Notes: generated by a model from the letters alone, not told the origin. DNA of 33,148 nt from an uncultured Gammaproteobacteria bacterium (GCA_913041665.1 CAJWKT010000015.1:1-33148), one strand, 5' to 3'. Shown: positions 25,337 to 33,148, numbered from the stretch's first letter. A program made the numbers and translations.

Positions 25337-26302
25337 TCATCGTGAAACATTTACCCTATCTAACACTTGGCCTAATTCGTCAGGCAATGACGTACTGACA
25401 AAGAACTCCTCTTCAGTTTGTGGCCACACAAAACTGATTGAGAGCGCATGAAGAAATAGTCGATGCAATCCCTTACTCTTCATAATCAAATTAAATTCCT
25501 GATTCCCGTAACGCTCATCACCAGCTACTGTATGCCCCATATGAGCCGCGTGAACCCTAATCTGATGTGTTCGCCCTGTAGTGGTAGAAACTTCCATCAA
25601 GGTCGAGCCTGACTCATAACGCTCTATGACACAGAAACGGCTGTGTGCAGGCTTTCCCTCTGAATCTACTCTTACAAAAGTCTCACCTTTTTTCCGGCGA
25701 TTTGCAGTCAAATTAAAATCTACGTCTGTCTCTGAGCCCTGCCATACTCCCTCCACTAAGGCCAAATAATGCTTATGAACTTGCCCTTCACGCAACAATT
25801 GGTGAATCCTTCTAAGCGCGCTACGACGCTTGGCAACAAGAAGACAGCCCGATGTACCGCGATCTAAACGATGAACGAGCTCTAGCGATGGTAAGTTAGG
25901 CCTAAGGTAACGAAGCGCCTCAATGCAGCCAAGAGAAATGCCGCTTCCTCCATGAACCGCGATCCCAGACGGCTTATCTAGCACCAAAATCCGAGAGTCC
26001 TCATAAATGATTCGTTCGACTAACAAATCTGTGTCTTCTTTCTTAAATGTACGCCCGATGATGGGGGAGCGCTGACTCACAGGTGGGATTCTTATCAGAT
26101 CATCTAACTTTAAACGATAGCTAGGACGCGCCCTTCCACTATTCACTCTAATTTGCCCCGATCTAATCAATCTATAAACGTGGCTACGCGGTACCCCCTT
26201 TAGAGATCGTAAAAGAAAATTATCTAATCTCTGCCCCTCGAATTCGGAGTTCACCTCAATATGGTAAACGCCCCGGCTATATTGTTCTGTTAATGATTTC
26301 AA
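25337..26302 (-). CDS. rluC: Ribosomal large-subunit pseudouridine synthase RluC
   Basis: Makes pseudouridines in 23S rRNA (positions 955, 2504 and 2580 in E. coli numbering). The 321-residue protein has an N-terminal S4 RNA-binding domain ('GQRLDNFLLRSLKGVPRSHVYRLIRSGQIRVN') and the pseudouridine synthase domain with catalytic Asp in 'ELVHRLDRGTSGCLLVAKR', then 'TTGRTHQIRVHAAHMGHTVAGDERYG'. The most upstream start is TTG at 26302, with no clear ribosome-binding site; a GTG about 17 codons in is an alternative but would remove little of the S4 domain. It is divergent from rne, as in E. coli, across 359 bases. Confidence 0.96.
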   Translation of the reverse strand: MKSLTEQYSRGVYHIEVNSEFEGQRLDNFLLRSLKGVPRSHVYRLIRSGQIRVNSGRARPSYRLKLDDLIRIPPVSQRSPIIGRTFKKEDTDLLVERIIYEDSRILVLDKPSGIAVHGGSGISLGCIEALRYLRPNLPSLELVHRLDRGTSGCLLVAKRRSALRRIHQLLREGQVHKHYLALVEGVWQGSETDVDFNLTANRRKKGETFVRVDSEGKPAHSRFCVIERYESGSTLMEVSTTTGRTHQIRVHAAHMGHTVAGDERYGNQEFNLIMKSKGLHRLFLHALSISFVWPQTEEEFFVSTSLPDELGQVLDRVNVSR

Positions 26303-26331
26303 TGAGTTTCGAGAGTATGGCCAATCAGCTG

Positions 26332-26340
26332 TGCTATAGT
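26332..26340 (+). promoter_or_regulatory. Extended -10 promoter element for rne
   Basis: TGcTATAGT is a good extended -10 motif in the rluC-rne gap. Transcription would begin near 26347 and give a leader of about 315 nt, comparable in size to the long E. coli rne leader (about 361 nt). No strong -35 is visible at 17 nt, which extended -10 promoters tolerate. Confidence 0.45.
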
Positions 26341-26661
26341 ACTCCTGCGGAGTCCCTTGCTGAAACTAGTAAGTGAGCTCTGGCTGACTAACTCAGCGTT
26401 AGCTTTGCCGCTGGCCTTGAGATTCTTAATCGGCGACCCAGGTGGGACTGCCGGATGGTCCTTGGGTACATGTTACCCGGGGGTAAATTACTAAATAATA
26501 GCTCTCCGTCGGTGCGGGCCACGGATTGAGCAGACGCTATAGAAAGGTATCGATGAAAAAAATGTCGTCACACCTTCAATTCTGCTGTAACTCCTTAGAC
26601 ATCGTGGCAGTTCATGTCCGATCTAAGCTCGCCCTGCACGGATCAATTAAACCGAGGAATT
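26341..26661 (+). promoter_or_regulatory. Long structured rne 5' leader (candidate autoregulatory region)
   Basis: There is no convincing gene between rluC and rne on either strand. The leader shows several hairpins: GCTGA/TCAGC at 26383-26397, a 9-bp CCTTGGGTA/TACCCGGGG hairpin with a CATGT loop at 26460-26482, and TCCGT/ACGGA around 26505-26525. In E. coli a structured leader lets RNase E cut its own mRNA to control its level. The same role here is inference; I have not compared the structures. Confidence 0.45.
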
Positions 26662-28968
26662 ATGAAACGAATGCTAGTAAATGCAACTCAGCAAGAAGAG
26701 TTGCGAGTAGCCATAGTCGATGGCCAGAAACTTTACGATCTTGATATTGAGGTACCTTCTCGCCAGCAACGGAAAGCAAATATATACAAAGGGCGTATAA
26801 CCCACATAGAACCGAGCCTAGAGGCTGCCTTCATAGAATACGGAGCCCAGCGTCATGGGTTTCTTCCGCTGAAAGAGATTTCTCGGGAATACTTTGTACG
26901 CGAACTCGAAGATGGGGAGCGCCCACAAATCAGAGATGTCCTCAAAGAGGGCCAAGAGATCGTTGTTCAGGTAGAGAAAGAAGAGCGCGGGACCAAGGGC
27001 GCTGCGCTCACTACCTTTATTAGCCTTGCCGGGCGATTCCTAGTGCTTATGCCAAATAATTCACGAGTCGGTGGTGTCTCGCGACGAATCGTCGGTGAAG
27101 ATAGAGAAATCGTGCGCCAATCACTCGCGGACTTGGATCTACCAAACGAAATGGGCTGCATTGTGCGAACTGCTGGGGTAGGTAGAAGTAAAGAGGAACT
27201 TAAGTGGGATCTGGATTACTTGCTTAGCGTGTGGGAAGCGATCAAGCAAGTAGTTGTGAAGCGCGCTTCTCCGTTTCTTGTTTACCAAGAGGGTAGTGCA
27301 GTCGTACGAGCAGTTAGAGATCACTTCTCTAATGAAGTAGGAGAAATTTTAATTGATGACCCAAGTATATACGAAGAAGCCCGTGATTTCGTTGGGCGCG
27401 TGATGCCTCATAACCTTAACAAGGTTAAGTACTATGAAGATGCGACTGTTCCACTTTTTACACGCTTTCAAATTGAAAACCAAATTGAATCGGCATTTAG
27501 ACACAGTGTGTCTTTGCCCTCTGGTGGTAGCATAGTTATTGATCCTACGGAAGCTATGACGGCTATTGACATAAACTCGGGTAAATCAACAAAAGGCGAC
27601 GACATTGAGGAAACAGCGTTAAGTACGAATTTAGAATCAGCCGATGAAATAGCTCGACAATTAAGAATTCGGGACCTAGGTGGCCTGATAGTGGTGGACT
27701 TTATCGATATGGGACCACAACGAAATCAGCGTGATGTCGAAAACAGGCTACGCGAAGCGGTACATAGGGATAGGGCCCGGATTCAAATCGGCCGAATATC
27801 TCGATTCGGACTACTGGAAATGTCCCGTCAAAGACTAAGGCCTTCGCTGGAAGAAACAACTCAGCCAGTTTGCCCGCGTTGCAATGGCATTGGAAATGTA
27901 CGCAGCGTTGAGTCGCTTGCACTAGCAGTTCTGCGTCTGGTTGGTGAGGAAGCTCGAAAAGAACGTACAGCCAGAGTTATTGTCCAGGTACCAATAAACG
28001 TGAGCAATTACATATTAAATGAAAAGCGTGACTGGGTTAGCGCCATTGAGACACGCAATGAGATATTGATTATCTTGGTTGGAAATCCAGGCCTAGAAAC
28101 GCCAAATTATTCTATCAAACGCATCCGTGATGACGAGAAAGAGCTACAGGAAAATACCGCTAGAAGCTACCAAATCACTGGCCCTAAAGAAGATCCAAGT
28201 GAAATCTTTAGCGGCATGCAACACGGATTAAAGCAAAACCAGGAAGAGGCAGCGGTTTCAAACTTAATTCCCAAAGCACCAGCACCAAAACCCAGTAGGG
28301 GGGGAAAGCAATCCAGGCAACAAAATCGACAGTCATTTTGGCGTCGCTTATTTGGGTGGATGCTACCAGAAACAAAGCCTGCACAAAAATCGCCTAGTCA
28401 GCGGTCACGCCGTGGTCCTAACAGGCACCCGCACAAACGTCCTCAAAACGAGCGGCGTGGACGGGGACAAAAAAATCACTCCCAAGGACGAAATCAGGGC
28501 CGTGGTCGAAGCAAAGATCAGAGTCAACATCAGGGGCAAAAACAGAACAATCGTCCGAACCAAACGCAATCAGGCACCAATGAGCGAGGGTCAAAACAAG
28601 GCAGGGAACGCGACAACCAAGGGGAATCAAGCCGTAACCGGAAAGCCAACCGACAACAAGTGTCCAATACACAAGCCAAAGAAGCAACAGGTCCCAAGAA
28701 ACCCTCTGAAAACCTAAAACCCCAAGATAATTCGGAAAAAAAGGGTCCAGTGACTAGCACAAATTTTAATGAAGACAACCGCAAACGCGAAATGGTGAAT
28801 AACCCCCCGTCAAAAGAAGCTGCCGCCGAATCATTATCACAAACAGCTATCACTACTGAACCGACTCAGTCCACTGGGAATGAACGCATACCACATAAAC
28901 CAAAGCCCGAAGTCGAAACTACTCAAACAAGTACTGGAGACGCCCATAAGGGCCAAGATGATTCCTAA
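26662..28968 (+). CDS. rne: Ribonuclease E
   Basis: Essential endoribonuclease for mRNA decay and rRNA/tRNA processing, and scaffold of the degradosome. The ATG at 26662 (MKRMLVNATQQEELRVA...) follows GAGGAA and matches the E. coli N-terminus, so the product is 768 residues rather than the 784 of the track. The catalytic half has the S1 domain ('RKANIYKGRITHIEPSLEAAFIEYG...HGFLPLKEI'), the two metal-binding Asp motifs ('AIDINSGKSTKG' and 'VVDFIDMGP') and the zinc-link 'CPRCNGIG'. The C-terminal ~270 residues are low-complexity, rich in Arg, Gln and Asn. They include a probable membrane-binding amphipathic helix ('QSFWRRLFGWMLPET') and an Arg-rich segment likely to bind RNA. The C-terminal half is much shorter than in E. 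coli (1061 residues in total), so partner sites may differ. Confidence 0.98.
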   Translation: MKRMLVNATQQEELRVAIVDGQKLYDLDIEVPSRQQRKANIYKGRITHIEPSLEAAFIEYGAQRHGFLPLKEISREYFVRELEDGERPQIRDVLKEGQEIVVQVEKEERGTKGAALTTFISLAGRFLVLMPNNSRVGGVSRRIVGEDREIVRQSLADLDLPNEMGCIVRTAGVGRSKEELKWDLDYLLSVWEAIKQVVVKRASPFLVYQEGSAVVRAVRDHFSNEVGEILIDDPSIYEEARDFVGRVMPHNLNKVKYYEDATVPLFTRFQIENQIESAFRHSVSLPSGGSIVIDPTEAMTAIDINSGKSTKGDDIEETALSTNLESADEIARQLRIRDLGGLIVVDFIDMGPQRNQRDVENRLREAVHRDRARIQIGRISRFGLLEMSRQRLRPSLEETTQPVCPRCNGIGNVRSVESLALAVLRLVGEEARKERTARVIVQVPINVSNYILNEKRDWVSAIETRNEILIILVGNPGLETPNYSIKRIRDDEKELQENTARSYQITGPKEDPSEIFSGMQHGLKQNQEEAAVSNLIPKAPAPKPSRGGKQSRQQNRQSFWRRLFGWMLPETKPAQKSPSQRSRRGPNRHPHKRPQNERRGRGQKNHSQGRNQGRGRSKDQSQHQGQKQNNRPNQTQSGTNERGSKQGRERDNQGESSRNRKANRQQVSNTQAKEATGPKKPSENLKPQDNSEKKGPVTSTNFNEDNRKREMVNNPPSKEAAAESLSQTAITTEPTQSTGNERIPHKPKPEVETTQTSTGDAHKGQDDS

Positions 28969-29002
28969 AAAACTACTTGATGCCAACAATCCATTTATAA
29001 AC

Positions 29003-29470
29003 TTACACACTTGAACCAAGGTGCTTAAGAAGGCCCATGGATGCCTCTTCGACCAAGTCAAGTACACGCTCAAAGCCATCGCCATTTCCATAATACGGGT
29101 CTGGCACATTCTTTTTATTTAATTTTGGAGCGTAGTCCAAAAAAAGATGAATGCGTGATTGGTATTCCGCCGGACTCAATTTATACAGGAAAGAAAAATT
29201 TTCCTGATCCATTGCAAGTATAAACTGAAAACGCAAAAAATCTTTTTCGCTGATTCTTCGTGCGGTCAATTGGCTAATATCAACGCCGCGGTTCCTAGCA
29301 GCCTCTTGTGCGCGAAGATCTGGAGCCTCACCTACGTGGTATGAATGGGTGCCTGCCGAATCAACGTAGATCTCTAATTTAGGGGCGTGTTGCCGCAAAA
29401 TCCTTCTGAACATTCCTTCCGCTGTTGGTGATCTGCAAATATTGCCCATACAGACAAACAGAACAGACAT
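29003..29470 (-). CDS. Low-molecular-weight protein tyrosine phosphatase
   Basis: LMW-PTP family phosphatase of 155 residues from the ATG at 29470 (MSVLFVCMGNICRSP...). An ATG at 29494 would add eight residues; neither has a strong ribosome-binding site. The P-loop C(X)5R is 'VCMGNICRSPTAEGMF', and the general-acid Asp is in 'VPDPYYGNGDGFERVLDLVEEA'. Bacterial members either control polysaccharide tyrosine kinases (Wzb/Etp) or act as general phosphatases. In Pseudomonas the order kdsB-ptp-murB-rne is conserved. Here murB is missing, and a nitrilase/aldoxime dehydratase pair separates the gene from kdsB. It is convergent with rne. Confidence 0.95.
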   Translation of the reverse strand: MSVLFVCMGNICRSPTAEGMFRRILRQHAPKLEIYVDSAGTHSYHVGEAPDLRAQEAARNRGVDISQLTARRISEKDFLRFQFILAMDQENFSFLYKLSPAEYQSRIHLFLDYAPKLNKKNVPDPYYGNGDGFERVLDLVEEASMGLLKHLGSSV

Positions 29471-29648
29471 TTTTTTATTATTTTCTTGTTGCATAAAAAA
29501 TCTTTGGAAAACAAAAGACGCAGAACCACAGACATCCATCACGTTGATCTAGTTTTGGTTGTCTATGCCGTTGCCGCAGAACTAGTTCATCTTGATGTTG
29601 ACATATTCAGCTCATACGGGCGTGATTCACTACACTCGGTTTTGTGGC

Positions 29649-30662
29649 TCAAGCAGGCATCCAGCCCGTGCCAGCGCGGCAGTTGACATATTCCGCGCTG
29701 CAGTCCGTGGCGGGCAGAACCGAAACCTCATGCCACAGCTGCAATTGTAAGTTCGGGCCGTATTTCGGTGCGATCGAAAGGAACGTGTTGAAGATCTCCA
29801 GATGAGTTGGATGATGTTCCGACCAGTTCTCTAAGTCCTTCATCGTCCGGAAATATGCTATCCCACAAGAGCGTCTCAGATTACTGCCATCCAGCGCGAT
29901 ATCCTTCATGTAGCGGCAGGAATAACAATTTACCTCATCACCCTGATCGCGTAGGAAGGCCATACCAGCTTTTAATGTTGGCTCAATTGTATCTATGTAT
30001 TCGCTCAACTGTTCGTCATCGCAGTTGCTCCAGTCCTGCCCCGAGCGGATGATGCAGAGGTTTTCATGCGCTTCAACCACCACGTGGTTGCCGTTCTGTT
30101 CAACCACGCACACGAGCCCATTCGCCTCCAAAGCATCATGTGCTGACAGCGGAATACGGTCGCGCATGCCGCCCCAGTACTGGTGGTGCGGGATAGGGCC
30201 AACAGTCCCTTCGCGCATCTGGCTATAGCCATGGTCATGCACCGGGCCGGAAAAGAGTGTCTCCGTCCGATTGAATGGGATGTTCACGCATTCCTTTATC
30301 ACGCCGTAACCATCAGCATCTATGTGCTTTTTCCAAAAGGCAGTGTATGCGTCAGAGGACATTGTTGCCTTAGCTGCATCCTGATCACGCCAGTAAGCAA
30401 CGCAGGCCGTCTCATGTAATCCGCCACCCGCATCGGAGGTTAATAGATCGCAGATCTCAGCACTTTCCAGCGCGGCTTGCAGTTCTGCCATATGCGGCAT
30501 CACGTCCATACCTGCGGGATGTTGAAAGCCAACTAGGGCCATCGATACACCGGTCTGTGTATCCATAAAGGTTGAAGACCACGCAGGTACTGGCGGCTCC
30601 CACCCCTTGGGCATACGCAAGGGATAGCGCCGATCCGTTGGGATCGCCTTATTCGTCTGCAT
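29649..30662 (-). CDS. oxd: Aldoxime dehydratase (OxdB/phenylacetaldoxime dehydratase family)
   Basis: Heme enzyme that dehydrates aldoximes (R-CH=NOH) to nitriles. The 337-residue product starts at the ATG at 30662, overlapping the nitrilase stop by 14 nt; the longer track ORF would run further into nitrilase. The N-terminal region has the family look ('YPLRMPKGWEPPVPAW', 'MALVGFQHP'). The residues known to be catalytic in Rhodococcus and Pseudomonas enzymes can be placed tentatively: Arg in 'GGMRDRIPLS', Ser in 'IIRSGQDWS', proximal heme His in 'HHPTHLEIF' and distal His in 'LQLWHEVSVL'. Product nitriles would be hydrolysed by the upstream nitrilase. The natural aldoxime substrate is unknown; aryl or alkyl aldoximes derived from amino acids are typical for the family. 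Confidence 0.93.
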   Translation of the reverse strand: MQTNKAIPTDRRYPLRMPKGWEPPVPAWSSTFMDTQTGVSMALVGFQHPAGMDVMPHMAELQAALESAEICDLLTSDAGGGLHETACVAYWRDQDAAKATMSSDAYTAFWKKHIDADGYGVIKECVNIPFNRTETLFSGPVHDHGYSQMREGTVGPIPHHQYWGGMRDRIPLSAHDALEANGLVCVVEQNGNHVVVEAHENLCIIRSGQDWSNCDDEQLSEYIDTIEPTLKAGMAFLRDQGDEVNCYSCRYMKDIALDGSNLRRSCGIAYFRTMKDLENWSEHHPTHLEIFNTFLSIAPKYGPNLQLQLWHEVSVLPATDCSAEYVNCRAGTGWMPA

Positions 30663-31668
30663 GACCCACGATCTCAAGCTCGGGAGCGTCTTCCGGAACG
30701 ACAACACTACTAGCATCATCAAAGTTCACTACCGGGCGCTGACGCCTTTTGTTGAGGAGCAAGCGCGTCACATCGGGTCGCGAATAATGCCCAGCTGGAT
30801 CTGCTGCTGCCTTTGCAAAGGCGATCATGCTCAAATCAATATCAGCCACCACAAGACCTTCTTCTGTGTGGGATAAATCCGATCCGATAGACTGACCATC
30901 CGGCGCGTAAATCCGAGTGTAGCCGCCACCAACAGGGCACAACGCCTCTTTCTCTGAGTCACCCTGACACAGTATATCCTGTTGTTCCTTGCTAACTAGC
31001 GCGCAAGCCGCAACCACAAAGCAACCTCCTTCCACTGCGTAAATCATGCTCGCACCATTATTCACTTGATGGCCAAGTGCATAGGCCCCACCTTCGTAAA
31101 GCGCGAGGTTTGGCCAAGCCGCACAGTGGATCTGCTCGTTCTGAGCATACATCGCGTATTTCGTTAGGGGCTGCAGATGCTCCCAGCAACTCAGCTGTCC
31201 AATCCGACCCAACGAAGTCTCGTTAACCACAATGTCGGAACCATCACCCTCACCAAATACTGTGCGTTCCACATGCGTGGGCTTCAGCTTACGACGGCGT
31301 TTAATAACGTCACCATTCTCATCATAATGCCACTGCGCAATATAAAGAGAACCACCTTCACGTTCGCTCAGGCCCATTGAAACCTGAATGTTATTCTTGC
31401 GCGCGGCCTCGGCAATAACCTTGTCTTCGGCAGACCTAGCCTCGATCGAACTCTCAAAATAACGGCCGACGAATTGCATTCCCCAGGCTACTGGCCCCAG
31501 CCAAATGTGATTGGGGTAACCTGGCAGCCAAGTTTCCGGGAACACGACCAACTTGGCGCTGGCAGCAGCAGCCTGTTCAATATACTTTACTGCTTTTTCG
31601 ACGCCCGCTTGCAGATCAAGAAAACAGGGCGCAGCCTGTACAGCAGCAGCTTTAAACTGTTGTGACAT
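30649..31668 (-). CDS. Nitrilase
   Basis: Carbon-nitrogen hydrolase of the nitrilase branch, converting nitriles directly to carboxylic acids and ammonia. The 339-residue protein carries the catalytic triad Glu45 ('VVFPETWLPGYP'), Lys127 ('RRKLKPTHVER') and Cys161 ('LSCWEHLQPL'). The 'CWEHLQP' context is typical of true nitrilases rather than amidases or cyanide hydratases. AAAGGA lies upstream of the ATG at 31668. It is the first gene of a two-gene unit with the overlapping aldoxime dehydratase gene. Linked nitrilase and aldoxime dehydratase genes are known from Bacillus sp. OxB-1 and from Rhodococcus and Pseudomonas (aldoxime-nitrile pathway). Its 91-base upstream region contains TTATTAATAA, an AT-rich palindrome, but no promoter I would assign. 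Confidence 0.95.
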   Translation of the reverse strand: MSQQFKAAAVQAAPCFLDLQAGVEKAVKYIEQAAAASAKLVVFPETWLPGYPNHIWLGPVAWGMQFVGRYFESSIEARSAEDKVIAEAARKNNIQVSMGLSEREGGSLYIAQWHYDENGDVIKRRRKLKPTHVERTVFGEGDGSDIVVNETSLGRIGQLSCWEHLQPLTKYAMYAQNEQIHCAAWPNLALYEGGAYALGHQVNNGASMIYAVEGGCFVVAACALVSKEQQDILCQGDSEKEALCPVGGGYTRIYAPDGQSIGSDLSHTEEGLVVADIDLSMIAFAKAAADPAGHYSRPDVTRLLLNKRRQRPVVNFDDASSVVVPEDAPELEIVGHADE

Positions 31669-31759
31669 AGTTTTTCTTTTCCTTTAGATAACGTAAATAA
31701 TACGGAATACACCGTGGCCGCTTTATTAATAATTGTCTCACAGCGACCGTATCCATGAA

Positions 31760-32518
31760 TTAAGATCTACCACTTTTTATTCGCTCAAAAAAAATCTTGC
31801 GGGCAGTCTCAAGATCCTCTGGGGTGTCCACACCGCTAGGTGGTTTTTCCACCGCCTCGGCGACCAAAATATTGAATCCCAGCCAGAGCGCCCTAAGCTG
31901 CTCCAGTTTCTCGATCCTCTCCAGCTCACATGACTCAGAAGCAGCGAGCATCTTAAGAACGCGCACACGGTAAGCATAAAGCCCAATGTGGCGTTTCGGA
32001 GTTTCCTTCGTCCCATCCTCGCGAGGATGCGGTATAGGCGCACGGCTGAAATATAAGGCATTGTTTTTATTATCTGCAACTACCTTCACTGTATTAGGGT
32101 CAAGCCATTCCTCCTTCGAAGTAATCGAGGTAAACAACGTGGAAATGGATGCATCGGCTTTATTGGCTAATAGCTCAGCCGTCTGAGAAATAACAACTGG
32201 AGGTAACAATGGTTCGTCGCCCTGAACGTTTACCACGATTTGCTCATCAGGCCAACCCAATCGCTGGGCTACCTCGGCTATCCTATCAGTTCCGGTTCTA
32301 TGAGTTCCGGTGAGCTCCACATGTGCACCAATGCCGGTGCAAACATCCTTTATTCTCTCATCATCGGTAGCAATTATTACCTCGGACGCATCAGCCTGGC
32401 AGGCTGATTTATATACCCATTCGATCATAGAGCGGCCACCGATATCTACCAAAGGTTTACCAGGTAGGCGAGTTGAGGCATACCTAGCAGGAATAACAAC
32501 AATAAAATCGGCTGACAT
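31760..32518 (-). CDS. kdsB: 3-deoxy-manno-octulosonate cytidylyltransferase (CMP-Kdo synthetase)
   Basis: Activates Kdo with CTP to give CMP-Kdo for the inner core of lipopolysaccharide. The 252-residue length is normal. Features are 'FIVVIPARYASTRLPGKPLVDIGGRSMIEWVY' (nucleotide-binding loop), 'IATDDERI', 'RTGTDRIAEV', 'VVNVQGDEPLLPP' and 'RHIGLYAYR..VLKM', then 'LEQLRALWLGFNILV' and 'GVDTPEDLE' at the C-terminus. The gene sits immediately after the MsbA-like exporter, where lpxK is found between them in many Gammaproteobacteria; only 74 bases separate the two here. Confidence 0.98.
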   Translation of the reverse strand: MSADFIVVIPARYASTRLPGKPLVDIGGRSMIEWVYKSACQADASEVIIATDDERIKDVCTGIGAHVELTGTHRTGTDRIAEVAQRLGWPDEQIVVNVQGDEPLLPPVVISQTAELLANKADASISTLFTSITSKEEWLDPNTVKVVADNKNNALYFSRAPIPHPREDGTKETPKRHIGLYAYRVRVLKMLAASESCELERIEKLEQLRALWLGFNILVAEAVEKPPSGVDTPEDLETARKIFFERIKSGRS

Positions 32519-32592
32519 AATCAGTATTACTCAATTTTGGGTTGACACCCCCGTCTAATTAACGAACCGTACAAACGGGAACCAAATTCGGT

Positions 32593-33148
32593 TCATTGTT
32601 CCGCGAATTGCATCCGATAAAGAGCCTTATAGTACCCATCATAGGCTACTAACTCAGCGTGATTCCCCGTCTCAACTATTTTCCCATCCCTAAGAACCAT
32701 AATGCAGTCAGCTGTTTCTACAGTGGACAGACGATGAGCGATAACTAACGTTGTACGCCCTTTCATAAGCTGTCCAAGGGCACGCTGAATCCGACGCTCG
32801 GACTCAGTATCAAGTGACGAAGTAGCTTCATCTAAAATTAATATGTCTGGCTTTTTTACAAATGCTCGCGCAAGAGCAATTCTTTGTCTTTCACCACCGG
32901 AGAGTTTTGACCCATGCTCACCAACATTAAAATCTAAGCCTTGAGGAAGATGCTCGACAAAACTTATTGCCCCTGCTCGTCGAAGCGCATCTTTTATGTC
33001 TGCATCGAGGATTTTAAGATTGCCAAAAGTTAAATTATTTCGAACAGTATCGTGAAATAAAATAGTTTCTTGAGGAAGATATCCAATCATCTTTCTTAAA
33101 GATGATTTACTAAAATTATTAATATTTCTTCCATCAATTTCTATTGAG
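32593..33148 (-). CDS. ABC exporter ATP-binding domain, MsbA-like (5' truncated)
   Basis: This is the C-terminal part of an ABC exporter half-transporter; the gene runs off the window edge, so the transmembrane domain and Walker A are not seen. In-frame sequence continues past the track start (33090) to the edge as 'SIEIDGRNINNFSKSSLRK', typical of the strand and helix just before the Q-loop. Present are the Q-loop ('IGYLPQETILFHDTVRNNL'), signature 'LSGGERQRIALARAF', Walker B 'ILILDEATSSLD', and H-loop 'LVIAHRLSTV'. MsbA (lipid A-core flippase) is the likely identity given kdsB immediately downstream. Other exporters share this domain, so the assignment rests on context. The C-terminal 'GYYKALYRMQFAEQ' is unremarkable. 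Confidence 0.85.
   Translation of the reverse strand, partial: SIEIDGRNINNFSKSSLRKMIGYLPQETILFHDTVRNNLTFGNLKILDADIKDALRRAGAISFVEHLPQGLDFNVGEHGSKLSGGERQRIALARAFVKKPDILILDEATSSLDTESERRIQRALGQLMKGRTTLVIAHRLSTVETADCIMVLRDGKIVETGNHAELVAYDGYYKALYRMQFAEQ

Noticed and set aside
26341-26353. ACTCC/GGAGT hairpin right after the rne -10
   Set aside because: It overlaps the likely start site, so it would be only partly transcribed; not used as a leader element.
28352-28717. 121-aa second-frame ORF, and minus-strand ORFs, in the rne tail
   Set aside because: The low-complexity Arg/Gln/Asn codons leave other frames open. No start signal or motif supports them.
29649-30722. Longer aldoxime dehydratase start at 30722
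   Set aside because: The extra 20 residues overlap nitrilase coding sequence further and do not look like the family N-terminus; MQTNKAIPTD at 30662 fits better.
31669-31759. TTATTAATAA palindrome as an operator of the nitrilase gene
   Set aside because: A 10-bp AT-only palindrome is common by chance and no regulator gene is adjacent.

Overview
The window reads as a conserved chromosomal core segment of a gammaproteobacterium, probably marine and free-living. The evidence is gene content and order. serS-lolA-ftsK-aat-infA-clpA-clpS follows the order known from Pseudomonas, yceD-rpmF-plsX-fabH with maf (yceF), rluC and rne follows the Enterobacteria/Pseudomonas arrangement, and an OprI-type alanine-zipper lipoprotein is present. 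I cannot name the genus. No IS element, prophage, CRISPR array or rRNA was seen.

Layout. (1) 1-1622: the 3' end of a TRAP-transporter solute-binding protein gene, tRNA-Ser(TGA) on the minus strand, and an orphan short-chain dehydrogenase whose catalytic Tyr position is not Tyr. (2) 1670-6429, minus strand: serS, a VanZ-like membrane protein, lolA and ftsK. (3) 6514-8750, plus strand: a DUF482/COG3146 protein, aat and infA, convergent with clpS-clpA (8813-11424). Aat, ClpS and ClpA together form most of the bacterial Leu/Phe N-degron route. (4) 11608-17202: a partial type II secretion operon, gspC-D-E-F only, with no pseudopilin genes. (5) 17215-19532: three exported proteins of poorly characterised families. 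Two separate minus-strand genes (a DUF6152-like protein and a 'GYSTGHWEG' protein) face a divergent plus-strand gene that carries both domains fused. (6) 19648-21858: lexA with an SOS-box-overlapped promoter, an OprI/Lpp-like lipoprotein ending in Lys, and an L,D-transpeptidase. (7) 21902-24678, minus strand: yceD-rpmF-plsX-fabH, lacking the usual fabD-fabG-acpP continuation. (8) maf, rluC, and rne with a long structured leader. (9) 29003-33148, minus strand: a low-molecular-weight protein tyrosine phosphatase, then an overlapping nitrilase-aldoxime dehydratase pair lying between it and kdsB, then the 3' end of an MsbA-like ABC exporter.

Functional themes. Much of the window serves the envelope: LolA, the lipoprotein and its likely cross-linking enzyme, KdsB and an MsbA-like exporter, FabH/PlsX, and T2SS. 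The rest is translation, RNA or protein turnover: SerS, IF-1, L32, RluC, RNase E, ClpAS, Aat. The two accessory insertions are the DUF6152/GHWEG locus next to the T2SS genes and the nit-oxd cassette, which encodes a two-step aldoxime to nitrile to carboxylate route. These are the best candidates for new biology. The most novel idea here is that the DUF6152-like proteins expose an N-terminal His-His after signal-peptide cleavage and could bind a metal; this is inference, not shown by the sequence alone.
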